In this document: positions 1-4,914 of the stretch, piece after piece | Layout of the letters: every line of letters begins with the position of its first letter | Position numbering within the stretch: the first letter of the stretch is position 1 | Source of the DNA: Tissierellia bacterium | GTDB taxonomy: Bacteria; Bacillota; Clostridia; Tissierellales; Tissierellaceae | Direction of reading: 5' to 3' | NCBI GenBank assembly: GCA_012521625.1 | Contig: JAAYLY010000072.1 | Span: forward strand, 1 to 5,843 | Length of the DNA: 5,843 bases | Notes under the pieces: model-generated | Told to the model about the DNA's origin: nothing | What the model saw: the letters and a program-made list of their open reading frames with translations, nothing else | Database searches by the model: none | Translations under genes and position numbers: made by a program

Positions 1-61
1 CAGTGCTATATGCATGACCGCTAGCAACAGTATGATTATGCATATCTATCTTGTATCTCAT
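1..61 (-). CDS. PHP-domain phosphatase, YcdX-like (N-terminus only)
   Basis: The first 20 codons of a gene that runs off the left edge. The start is ATG at 61-59, preceded by AAAGGAG (75-69) with a 7-nt gap and by an extended -10 promoter. The peptide begins MRYKIDMHNHTVASGHAYS. The H-x-H pair (His8, His10) followed by TVASGHAYS is the hallmark first metal-binding motif of the PHP (polymerase and histidinol phosphatase) family, and the wording is very close to E. coli YcdX, a trinuclear-zinc phosphatase. The role is inferred as a cytoplasmic metal-dependent phosphatase or phosphoesterase of unknown physiological substrate. Full-length relatives have roughly 240 residues, so over 90% is outside the window. 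Confidence is high for the family and low for the substrate. Confidence 0.85.
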   Translation of the reverse strand, partial: MRYKIDMHNHTVASGHAYST

Positions 62-95
62 TAAAAAACTCCTTTCCATAAAAAATCATACTAAT

Positions 96-104
96 ATTAT
101 ACCA
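96..104 (-). promoter_or_regulatory. Extended -10 promoter for the PHP gene
   Basis: On the minus strand TGGTATAAT occupies 104-96: a perfect TATAAT preceded by the TGn extension. No convincing -35 hexamer sits 16-18 bases upstream, which extended -10 promoters can tolerate. The predicted transcription start near 89 gives a 5' leader of about 28 nt, ending in the AAAGGAG ribosome site at 75-69. It lies downstream of the operon hairpin at 181-153, so the PHP gene appears to be its own transcription unit. Confidence 0.6.
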
Positions 105-152
105 TTAAAAACTTGAAATAATTTTTTCTGTAGATGAGAATTACTAAAATAT

Positions 153-181
153 TAAAGCAGGGAAGTAATATCCCTGCTTTA
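153..181 (-). terminator. Hairpin terminator at the end of the GntR-ABC operon
   Basis: An 11-bp perfect stem (TAAAGCAGGGA pairing with TCCCTGCTTTA) encloses a 7-nt loop. On the minus strand the stem ends in TTT followed by AATATTTTAG, an imperfect U-tract. It lies 110 bases after the second permease stop and before the PHP promoter, so it closes the ABC operon. The tail is weak, so efficiency is uncertain. Confidence 0.7.
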
Positions 182-307
182 TAAACTTCTTAGCTCTATA
201 TAAAACATCTTAAAACTTATCTTTCCCGCCCTAAATGTAAGGAAAAAACAATATCTTTCTCCTAAAACTTCATCTTCAATAATTCCATATTCTAAAATTC
301 CATCTTT
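179..307 (-). other. Startless 42-codon open frame, possible gene remnant
   Basis: From 307 to the TAA at 181-179 the minus strand is open for 42 codons, offset by one base from the permease that ends at 292. The peptide reads KDGILEYGIIEDEVLGERYC then FFLTFRAGKISFKMFYIELR and SL. A TGA at 310-308 blocks it upstream, and there is no ATG, GTG or TTG before Met34, so it cannot be translated as a normal gene. Its stop runs directly into the hairpin at 181-153, as a true gene end would. The RYCFFLTFRAGKI stretch vaguely recalls the last strands of SnoaL/NTF2-like proteins, but I do not recognise it securely. It is either the 3' end of a lost gene or a chance open frame. Confidence 0.3.
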
Positions 308-957
308 TCATAAATCTCAATGGATTTCTTTAAAGATATATAATAAGCAAGCACACTTATTATAAGGGCTAAAAAAGAAAATTGATTTAGATTAATATTC
401 TTAAACAAGCTTATTAATTTTCTAAAAATCATTTCCTTCCTAAGGCCATATCTTATTCCGTTAAAGGTTAGGAAATATATAATAAGTAAGGGAAGAATTG
501 CCGTATACTTCCTCCCATCCCTATTATATGAAAAGGGAATACTTATGGCCATAAATATAACCATAAAGAAAAAGATATTGAGCATTTCATTTAGACTAAT
601 TAAATATATGGTACTTTTATTAAAATTACTCCCCATAAGATGGGACATGATAAATATAAGGAGGGATATGATAGCCGTATAAAGGAGTAGGGTTATATAC
701 CTACTGACCACTATAGTCCTCCTATCTAAGGGGAGTGAGTTTAGGAATATATCCCCTTTACACATAATTTCATAGCCCCAGATTTTACTTTCCACTATGA
801 GCAATAAAAAGAAATAGACAGCTATATAGAATCCATACCTAAAAAAGGGCTCAACCATCAAATTTATAAAAAATCCCCCAATCAGGGTAAAGGGAATCAG
901 GATAAAGTTGGCAAAGAGCCCCACTAGCCTTATATCCTTTTTAACCAGCGTCTTCAT
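292..957 (-). CDS. ABC-2 type transporter permease (second of the pair)
   Basis: A 221-residue integral membrane protein, the membrane-spanning half of an ABC exporter. Hydrophobic segments lie at roughly residues 12-34, 41-56, 88-108, 117-141, 152-166 and 193-208, which suggests six spans. The cytoplasmic stretch at 74-87, SLPLDRRTIVVSRY, is the conserved 'LP-basic-ViSKY' signature of small ABC-2 permeases (Pfam ABC2_membrane_5 type) and aligns with SLPVKRREYVISKY in the upstream permease, so the two are paralogues. The start is ATG with GGAGAG at 968-963, five bases upstream. It follows its neighbour by 32 bases and is the last gene of the GntR-ATPase-permease-permease operon. It presumably heterodimerises with the other permease and is driven by the ATPase encoded at 2478-1603. 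The substrate is unknown. Confidence 0.85.
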   Translation of the reverse strand: MKTLVKKDIRLVGLFANFILIPFTLIGGFFINLMVEPFFRYGFYIAVYFFLLLIVESKIWGYEIMCKGDIFLNSLPLDRRTIVVSRYITLLLYTAIISLLIFIMSHLMGSNFNKSTIYLISLNEMLNIFFFMVIFMAISIPFSYNRDGRKYTAILPLLIIYFLTFNGIRYGLRKEMIFRKLISLFKNINLNQFSFLALIISVLAYYISLKKSIEIYEKMEF

Positions 958-989
958 ATTATCTCTCCAAACCTCTCATTTATTCCTTC

Positions 990-1619
990 TTAAGCCAAAT
1001 CCCTATCAGTATATAAAAATAAGGATACCCATATGGATAAGGCTATTACTACTAAAATTATTATTAAAGATTCAAGACTACCTAAGTAATTAACTAAGTA
1101 ATAAATTGACCCTCTAAATTCCTCAGCTATGAGGAAACCAACGGGTATAAAGATGGGAAGAAATACATGGATAAAATTTCTCCCGCTTCCTAAGAAGAGG
1201 AACATCAAAGGGATAATAATAGCGTAGCTTAAGATCCAAAAGACTATTATCTTCTTTATATTGACCCCTGTATAGTCGATTGTTAATCCCAAGGGCTTTA
1301 TTATATTTAATATTAAATACAGGAAAAACACTAGGATAATGTGCTTAATGAATACTACTAAATACTTGCTAATTACATATTCCCTTCTCTTTACTGGCAG
1401 GGATTGGATAAGGGTCAGCTCCCCTACTATATCTTCCCTAACTCTCGACCTAAAGGAGGTTTCCATGACAAAGATTATGGGGTATTGTAGGGTCACTGGA
1501 TTTACGCCCTGCATTAAGAGTAGAGTAAAAAATATTAGGCTATAGACCATCAAGTTTTTAAAGAAATCCTTCCTCCTATATAGGTTCAACTTAAAATCCA
1601 TCTTAATTAGTTCCAGCAT
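990..1619 (-). CDS. ABC-2 type transporter permease (first of the pair)
   Basis: A 209-residue membrane protein with hydrophobic segments at about residues 22-37, 88-107, 122-143, 150-165 and 184-203, plus a weaker one near 43-53. The signature SLPVKRREYVISKYL at 73-87 is shared with the next permease and is typical of ABC-2 permeases whose short cytoplasmic loop contacts the ATPase. The start at 1619 (ATG) overlaps the last 17 bases of the ATPase gene and has AAGGGGAAG just upstream, so translation is probably coupled. A second in-frame ATG at codon 7 is possible but has no better ribosome site. The role is inferred as half of the membrane channel of an exporter encoded by this operon. Substrates of related systems include antimicrobial peptides and cell-envelope compounds, but nothing here identifies one. 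Confidence 0.85.
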   Translation of the reverse strand: MLELIKMDFKLNLYRRKDFFKNLMVYSLIFFTLLLMQGVNPVTLQYPIIFVMETSFRSRVREDIVGELTLIQSLPVKRREYVISKYLVVFIKHIILVFFLYLILNIIKPLGLTIDYTGVNIKKIIVFWILSYAIIIPLMFLFLGSGRNFIHVFLPIFIPVGFLIAEEFRGSIYYLVNYLGSLESLIIILVVIALSIWVSLFLYTDRDLA

Positions 1620-2478
1620 ATTTCTTCCCCTTTGTATAGAAATACATAATATCCTCCAGGCTAGGCTGCTCTACTACTATCTCATCAGTAGTTCCCAAGC
1701 TATTTACTACTTCCACACCTGCCAAGGCCTCAAAGCCTATATTATGTACCCTAAATCCTATAAATTCTTCCCTATTAAGCTTTTCTAATAGGCCCCTATC
1801 CCCTTTTATAAGCTTGTAATTATCATAGATCTCATCTAAGGCCTTACTAAAGACCATCCTTCCCTTATCTATAAAGGTAATATAGTCGGCTATCTTTTCC
1901 AAGTCGGTAGTTATATGGGTTGAGAAGAAGATGGACTTATTCTCATCCTGGATAATGTCGTATAGGATATCTAAGACCTCCCTCCTAACGATAGGGTCCA
2001 GACCAGCCGTAGGCTCATCCATTATGATAAAGTCTGCATGGTGGCTTAAGGCTAGGCTTAAGGAAAACTTCATCTTCATTCCCTTAGAAAGGTCCTTGAT
2101 TTTCTTATAGCCGGGAAGTCCAAACTCATCCAAATAGTTATTGAAAACCTTATCATCCCACCTGCTATAAAAAGGGGCGATTATATCCTTCATCTCCCAG
2201 ATAGTTAGATCATCATAAAAGTATAGGTCGTCATAGACGAAGCCAATCCTATCCTTTATCTCCTTTTCAAACCCTATATTATCCTTGCCAAAGATCTTTA
2301 CCTTACCAGCATCCCTCCTTAAGAGGTTCATTATAAGTTTAATGGTGGTAGTCTTGCCCGAACCATTGGCCCCAATAAAGCCCATAATATAGCCTGGCTT
2401 TAGCTTAAAGGAGATATCCTTTAGCTGAAAATCATCAAACTTTTTACTTAAACCCTCCACTTCCAATACATAGTCCAT
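1603..2478 (-). CDS. ABC transporter ATP-binding protein
   Basis: A 291-residue cytoplasmic ATPase that powers the two downstream permeases. Visible motifs in order: Walker A GANGSGKT (36-43), signature LSKGM (130-134), Walker B FIIMDE with catalytic Glu155 (150-155), D-loop AGLD (158-161) and H-loop His188 in STHI. The usual Q-loop glutamine is replaced: the segment reads IGFVYDD (78-84), as I recall for the YtrB/YhcH-type branch. The tail QPSLEDIMYFYTKGK (271-285) matches the common C-terminal 'PSLEDI' element of ABC-2 exporter ATPases. The length is normal for the family. The ATG lies one base after the regulator stop, its ribosome site lies inside the regulator's last codons, and its 3' end overlaps the first permease by 17 bases. 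The family is certain and the transported substrate unknown. Confidence 0.93.
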   Translation of the reverse strand: MDYVLEVEGLSKKFDDFQLKDISFKLKPGYIMGFIGANGSGKTTTIKLIMNLLRRDAGKVKIFGKDNIGFEKEIKDRIGFVYDDLYFYDDLTIWEMKDIIAPFYSRWDDKVFNNYLDEFGLPGYKKIKDLSKGMKMKFSLSLALSHHADFIIMDEPTAGLDPIVRREVLDILYDIIQDENKSIFFSTHITTDLEKIADYITFIDKGRMVFSKALDEIYDNYKLIKGDRGLLEKLNREEFIGFRVHNIGFEALAGVEVVNSLGTTDEIVVEQPSLEDIMYFYTKGKKYAGTN

Positions 2479-2479
2479 T

Positions 2480-2854
2480 TTACTCCTCCTCGAATAAGAT
2501 CTTTAATATATCTATTACATCCTCATAAGATATGCCCAGCATCTTACTTAAAGTTACTATCTCACTTAGCTTATCTTCAACTATCCTTAGCTTCTGCTCC
2601 CTAATATCTTCCCTATTTTGTGCTGCCACATAGGAACCCTTGCCTGGCACCACATAGATAAAACCTTCCTTCTCCAATTCATCATAGGCCCTCTTGGTGG
2701 TAATAACTGAAACCTGTAAGTCCTTAGCCAGCCCCCTAATGGAAGGTAAGACCTGCCCTTCCTTTAGCTCTCCCCTTATAATCATGGTTTTGATCTGCTT
2801 TATGATCTGTTCATATATGGGTTCATTAGATGAATTGGTAATTATAATCCTCAT
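2480..2854 (-). CDS. GntR family transcriptional regulator, YtrA subfamily
   Basis: A 124-residue DNA-binding repressor, typical in size for the YtrA subfamily of GntR proteins, which lack a large effector domain. Residues 11-76 form the winged helix-turn-helix: PIYEQIIKQIK, then GELKEGQVLPSIRGLAKDL, the recognition-helix region VITTKRAYDELEKEGF, and the wing VPGKGSYV. Residues 80-124 are charged and helical and probably dimerise. The start is ATG at 2854 with GAAAGGAA at 2868-2861. It is the first gene of the operon, directly after a strong promoter that carries palindromic sequence over the -10. YtrA-type regulators usually repress their own operon and are released under cell-envelope or antimicrobial stress; that this one does so is an inference from family and position. 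Confidence 0.92.
   Translation of the reverse strand: MRIIITNSSNEPIYEQIIKQIKTMIIRGELKEGQVLPSIRGLAKDLQVSVITTKRAYDELEKEGFIYVVPGKGSYVAAQNREDIREQKLRIVEDKLSEIVTLSKMLGISYEDVIDILKILFEEE
2483..2491 (-). promoter_or_regulatory. Ribosome binding site of the ATPase, inside the regulator gene
   Basis: GAGGAGGAG at 2491-2483 encodes the last three glutamates of the GntR regulator and also serves as the Shine-Dalgarno sequence of the ATPase, whose ATG at 2478 follows the regulator's TAA by one base. This arrangement couples translation of the two genes. Confidence 0.75.
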
Positions 2855-2867
2855 GGAAATTTCCTTT

Positions 2868-2909
2868 CTTAACTATTTATATCGTTTATATACAGTATAA
2901 GCAGTTAAG
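2868..2909 (-). promoter_or_regulatory. Candidate operator for the GntR regulator
   Basis: Two nested symmetric elements surround the -10 box. The inner one is an 11-bp odd palindrome, TATAC-A-GTATA, at 2889-2899, covering the whole -10 hexamer. The outer one is a 7-bp perfect inverted repeat, CTTAACT (2868-2874) and AGTTAAG (2903-2909), with arms 35 bases apart; one arm lies in the leader and the other in the promoter spacer. GntR-family proteins bind short AT-rich palindromes at their own promoters, so autorepression is the natural reading. Binding itself is inferred. Confidence 0.5.
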
Positions 2910-2922
2910 GATTAATTGTCAA
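2894..2922 (-). promoter_or_regulatory. Sigma-A promoter of the GntR-ABC operon
   Basis: On the minus strand a perfect TTGACA (2922-2917) is followed after exactly 17 bases by TATACT (2899-2894), five of six matches to consensus. The predicted transcription start near 2887 gives a leader of about 33 nt before the ATG at 2854. This is the best promoter in the window, which suggests high basal strength held down by a repressor. Confidence 0.85.
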
Positions 2923-3024
2923 TAATATTTGAAAAATATAATTTTAATAAAAGAAGAATATGAAAAGAAGTTTAAAAAAATAAAAAAAAATAAAAAGTAA
3001 ATGAGAAAAGAAAATATAAAAAAG
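2921..3024. other. C-free, A-tract-rich spacer upstream of the operon promoter
   Basis: The plus strand contains no C for 104 bases, and includes A7-T-A9-T-A5 around 2974-2997. It begins at the -35 box of the operon promoter and reaches the terminator of the upstream dehydrogenase gene. Phased A-tracts bend DNA, and AT-rich DNA just upstream of a -35 box can act as an UP element for RNA polymerase. Part of the A-run (3018-3023) is the U-tract of the neighbouring terminator. No gene is visible here. Confidence 0.4.
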
Positions 3025-3054
3025 CCATAAGGGAAATCATATATCCCTTATGGC
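3018..3054 (-). terminator. Rho-independent terminator of the 2-hydroxyacid dehydrogenase gene
   Basis: A perfect 11-bp stem, GCCATAAGGGA (3024-3034) with TCCCTTATGGC (3044-3054), has a 9-nt loop. On the minus strand it is followed by TTTTTTATATTTT. It starts 30 bases after the dehydrogenase stop and insulates that gene from the GntR-ABC operon. Confidence 0.92.
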
Positions 3055-3083
3055 TCAATTTTTGACCATGTTCATTTCCCATT

Positions 3084-4055
3084 TTACCTAAACTCGGGTA
3101 CTAGATTATCTGGCACCTCCCCCTTTAAGGCTTGGACTAAATTTTTAGCTGCCACCATAAACATCCTATCCCTAGTCCTTTGGGTTGCAGCCCCTATATG
3201 GGGAAGGGTTATCACATTATCCAGCTTAAGGAGTGGGCTATCCTTAGGTATTGGTTCCCTTTCATATACATCTAGGCCAGCAGCCTGAATCTTCCTATTC
3301 TCCAATGCCTTAATTAGGGCCTCCTGGTCCACAACCTTTCCCCTGGAGGCGTTGATGAAGATGCTGTCCTCCTTCATAAGGGAAAATTCCCTCTCACCTA
3401 TTAGGTGATAGGTAGACTCATTTAGGGGGGTCATAACTACCACAAAGTCACTTGTTTTAAGTAATTCATCCATGTCCTTATAGACTACCCCTAAGCTTTC
3501 TTCCAGCTCTAACCTCCTATTCCTATTATGGTAATATACCTCCATATTAAAGCCTAATCTGGCCCTTTTAGCTACTTCATAGCCTATCCTACCCATACCA
3601 ATAATTCCTAGGCTAGACCCGCTTACATCCTTACCAAAGAAGATCTCATCCTGACCCTTTTCCCACCTTCCAGCCTTGACATACTTATCCAATTCCACAA
3701 TCCTTCTAGCAGCTCCTATTATAAGGCCAAAGATAAGGTCTGCCACAGTATCGTCTAGGGCTCCTGCCGTATTGGTCCCTATGACCCCCCTTCTCTTCAT
3801 AGCCTCTATATCAAAGTTGTTATATCCTACTGTAAAATTGCTAATAACCTTTAACTTAGGTGCATGATTTAAGAAATTCTCATCTACCCTAATAAGGCCC
3901 ATGAGCAAACCTTCCACATCCTGAACCTTATCTAGGATTGTATCATAAGTAAGCTTCTCCTCCCCCCTCCAGACGGTACAATCACAGTGCTCTGCTAAAA
4001 ATTCTTCCACTTCCCTAGGAATTTCCCTAGCTACAAAAACTTTAGCTTTAGCCAA
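3084..4055 (-). CDS. D-2-hydroxyacid dehydrogenase, glyoxylate/hydroxypyruvate reductase type
   Basis: A 323-residue cytoplasmic NAD(P)H-dependent oxidoreductase interconverting 2-keto acids and D-2-hydroxy acids; glyoxylate or hydroxypyruvate is the likely type of substrate. The split substrate domain (about 1-100 and 290-323) surrounds a Rossmann domain with GMGRIG at 153-158. The catalytic trio is intact: Arg238 in NASRG, Glu267 in DVYEREP and His286 in LPHIGAAT. The arginines in YHNRNR (175-180), after the second Rossmann strand, hint at NADPH preference. There is no C-terminal ACT domain, so it is not a long-form phosphoglycerate dehydrogenase. The start is TTG at 4055, set by AGGAGG six bases upstream; no ATG occurs near the N-terminus. 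The gene is monocistronic, with terminators on both sides. The exact substrate is not determined by sequence. Confidence 0.9.
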   Translation of the reverse strand: MAKAKVFVAREIPREVEEFLAEHCDCTVWRGEEKLTYDTILDKVQDVEGLLMGLIRVDENFLNHAPKLKVISNFTVGYNNFDIEAMKRRGVIGTNTAGALDDTVADLIFGLIIGAARRIVELDKYVKAGRWEKGQDEIFFGKDVSGSSLGIIGMGRIGYEVAKRARLGFNMEVYYHNRNRRLELEESLGVVYKDMDELLKTSDFVVVMTPLNESTYHLIGEREFSLMKEDSIFINASRGKVVDQEALIKALENRKIQAAGLDVYEREPIPKDSPLLKLDNVITLPHIGAATQRTRDRMFMVAAKNLVQALKGEVPDNLVPEFR

Positions 4056-4061
4056 TTTAAT

Positions 4062-4067
4062 CCTCCT
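4062..4067 (-). promoter_or_regulatory. Strong Shine-Dalgarno fixing a TTG start
   Basis: AGGAGG, within CGGAGGAGGA on the minus strand, lies six bases before TTG at 4055-4053. It decides the start of the dehydrogenase, because the next in-frame ATG is at codon 86, inside the conserved domain. Confidence 0.8.
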
Positions 4068-4088
4068 CCGCCTAAGTCTATATAATTA

Positions 4089-4114
4089 TTACTTACCACA
4101 TTAATAATAAGTAA
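4089..4114. promoter_or_regulatory. Inverted repeat upstream of the dehydrogenase, possible operator
   Basis: TTACTTA (4089-4095) and TAAGTAA (4108-4114) form a perfect 7-bp inverted repeat with a 12-bp AT-rich gap, 34-59 bases before the TTG start. No clean promoter can be read here: TTTACT resembles a -35 box and AATAAT a -10 box, but the 19-base spacing is poor. The repeat could be an operator, but it is also the sort of symmetry AT-rich DNA yields by chance. Confidence 0.25.
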
Positions 4115-4130
4115 ATCAGCCTAATAATTT

Positions 4131-4170
4131 ATAAAAAATAGGAGCTGACTTTTGGCCAACTCCTCCTATT
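4131..4170 (-). terminator. Rho-independent terminator of the HAD phosphatase gene
   Basis: On the minus strand AATAGGAGGAGTTGGC (4170-4155) folds onto GTCAGCTCCTATT (4149-4137). The outer pairs are AATAGG/CCTATT and the inner pairs AGTTGGC/GTCAGCT (two G-U), with a 3-nt bulge on the left arm and a short loop. A run of six T follows immediately. It begins 11 bases after the HAD stop and separates that gene from the dehydrogenase. Confidence 0.82.
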
Positions 4171-4180
4171 CTAACCTGTC

Positions 4181-4846
4181 TTAAATTTTAGAACCGAATA
4201 AAATATTACTTATATCATCAAAATCCTTCCAGGGGATACAGGCTAGATTATTAGCCTTACAGTATCTTAAGAGGCCATCCTTAGCAAAGACAAGATCCGC
4301 CTTGCTGGCTACAGCCCTGTCGGTAATACCATCGCCGATAAAAACCACCTTATCATTTTCTTTTTTATATCTTTCATAGTGGAGGACCTTACAATTGCCA
4401 CAATTGCCTATATCACAGCAATCGGCCTTATTGTGGTAGAATTCTATCCTTAAATTATCCTTATCAAATTTCAACCTATTGGCTAGGATTTCAACCTCCT
4501 CTATGCCGTGTTTCTTTAAGAAGGGCCTAATGCCATTTTCAAAGCCCCCACTTACTACTGCCAGGGGTATATTTAACTTTCTAGCCTTAAGGTAAAATTC
4601 ATAAAAGCCATCGGCCAGTTGGATTTCATTTAGGATAAAGTTGATATAGTCCTCTTCAGTAATCTTGACCTTACTCATTAGGCCCCCAAAGTACTCCATA
4701 AAGTTTACTCCACCATCCCTCTGGGATAGATCCCTAATTGAAGGATCTACATACCTTTCCACCAGCAGGTCATTAGTATCCCTCTTGGTTATGGTGCCGT
4801 CAAAATCTATTAGTATAGCAAAATTACCCTCTAGTCCTTTAATCAT
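4181..4846 (-). CDS. MtnX-like HAD-IB family phosphatase
   Basis: A 221-residue cytoplasmic Mg-dependent phosphatase of the HAD superfamily, subclass IB. Motif I is DFDGT (14-18) with nucleophile Asp14 and general acid Asp16. Motif II is VVSGG with Ser99. Motif III is probably Lys153, in the cysteine cluster CCDIGNCGNCK (143-153). Motif IV is GDGITD (171-176). The cysteine-rich GNCK segment and overall size resemble MtnX of methionine salvage (2-hydroxy-3-keto-5-methylthiopentenyl-1-phosphate phosphatase); SerB-like phosphoserine phosphatases share the same fold. No other methionine-salvage gene is nearby, so the substrate is left open. I chose ATG at 4846 because AAAGGTGATC (4858-4849) is a near-perfect ribosome site for it. 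A TTG five codons upstream (4861) is in frame but has no such site. It has its own promoter and terminator. Confidence 0.85.
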   Translation of the reverse strand: MIKGLEGNFAILIDFDGTITKRDTNDLLVERYVDPSIRDLSQRDGGVNFMEYFGGLMSKVKITEEDYINFILNEIQLADGFYEFYLKARKLNIPLAVVSGGFENGIRPFLKKHGIEEVEILANRLKFDKDNLRIEFYHNKADCCDIGNCGNCKVLHYERYKKENDKVVFIGDGITDRAVASKADLVFAKDGLLRYCKANNLACIPWKDFDDISNILFGSKI

Positions 4847-4848
4847 CT

Positions 4849-4858
4849 GATCACCTTT
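4849..4858 (-). promoter_or_regulatory. Shine-Dalgarno deciding the HAD phosphatase start
   Basis: AAAGGTGATC matches the anti-Shine-Dalgarno region of 16S rRNA well, and its AAAGG core ends seven bases before ATG 4846-4844. If the upstream TTG at 4861 were the start, this sequence would be coding and TTG would have no ribosome site. Confidence 0.8.
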
Positions 4859-4877
4859 CAAACTTCATTTAAGAGGA

Positions 4878-4886
4878 ATTATATCA
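4878..4886 (-). promoter_or_regulatory. Extended -10 promoter of the HAD phosphatase gene
   Basis: TGATATAAT (4886-4878, minus strand) is a perfect TATAAT with a TGn extension. The -35 region (TTTTCT at 17-bp spacing) is poor. The predicted transcription start is near 4871, about 25 nt before the ATG at 4846. This makes the HAD gene independent of the broken dioxygenase upstream. Confidence 0.6.
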
Positions 4887-4914
4887 GATATATGGCCTTA
4901 AGAAAACACCTTTC

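Noticed and set aside
908..1093. Plus-strand open frame of 61 codons across the two permease genes
   Set aside because: It is antisense to two well-supported membrane protein genes, has no protein signature, and is low-complexity (Leu/Ile-rich from A/T-rich complement).
1080..1105. Short direct repeat CTAAGTAAT-TAA-CTAAGTAAT
   Set aside because: It is coding sequence for YYLVNYL in the first permease; the repeat comes from repeated Tyr-Leu codons, not from a mobile or regulatory element.
2868..2909. RNA switch or attenuator in the regulator leader
   Set aside because: The predicted leader is only about 33 nt and one arm of the inverted repeat lies upstream of the transcription start, so the symmetry acts at DNA level if at all.
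3676..3867. Plus-strand open frame of 63 codons inside the dehydrogenase gene
   Set aside because: It lies entirely antisense to the conserved Rossmann-domain coding sequence and shows no ribosome site or family motif.
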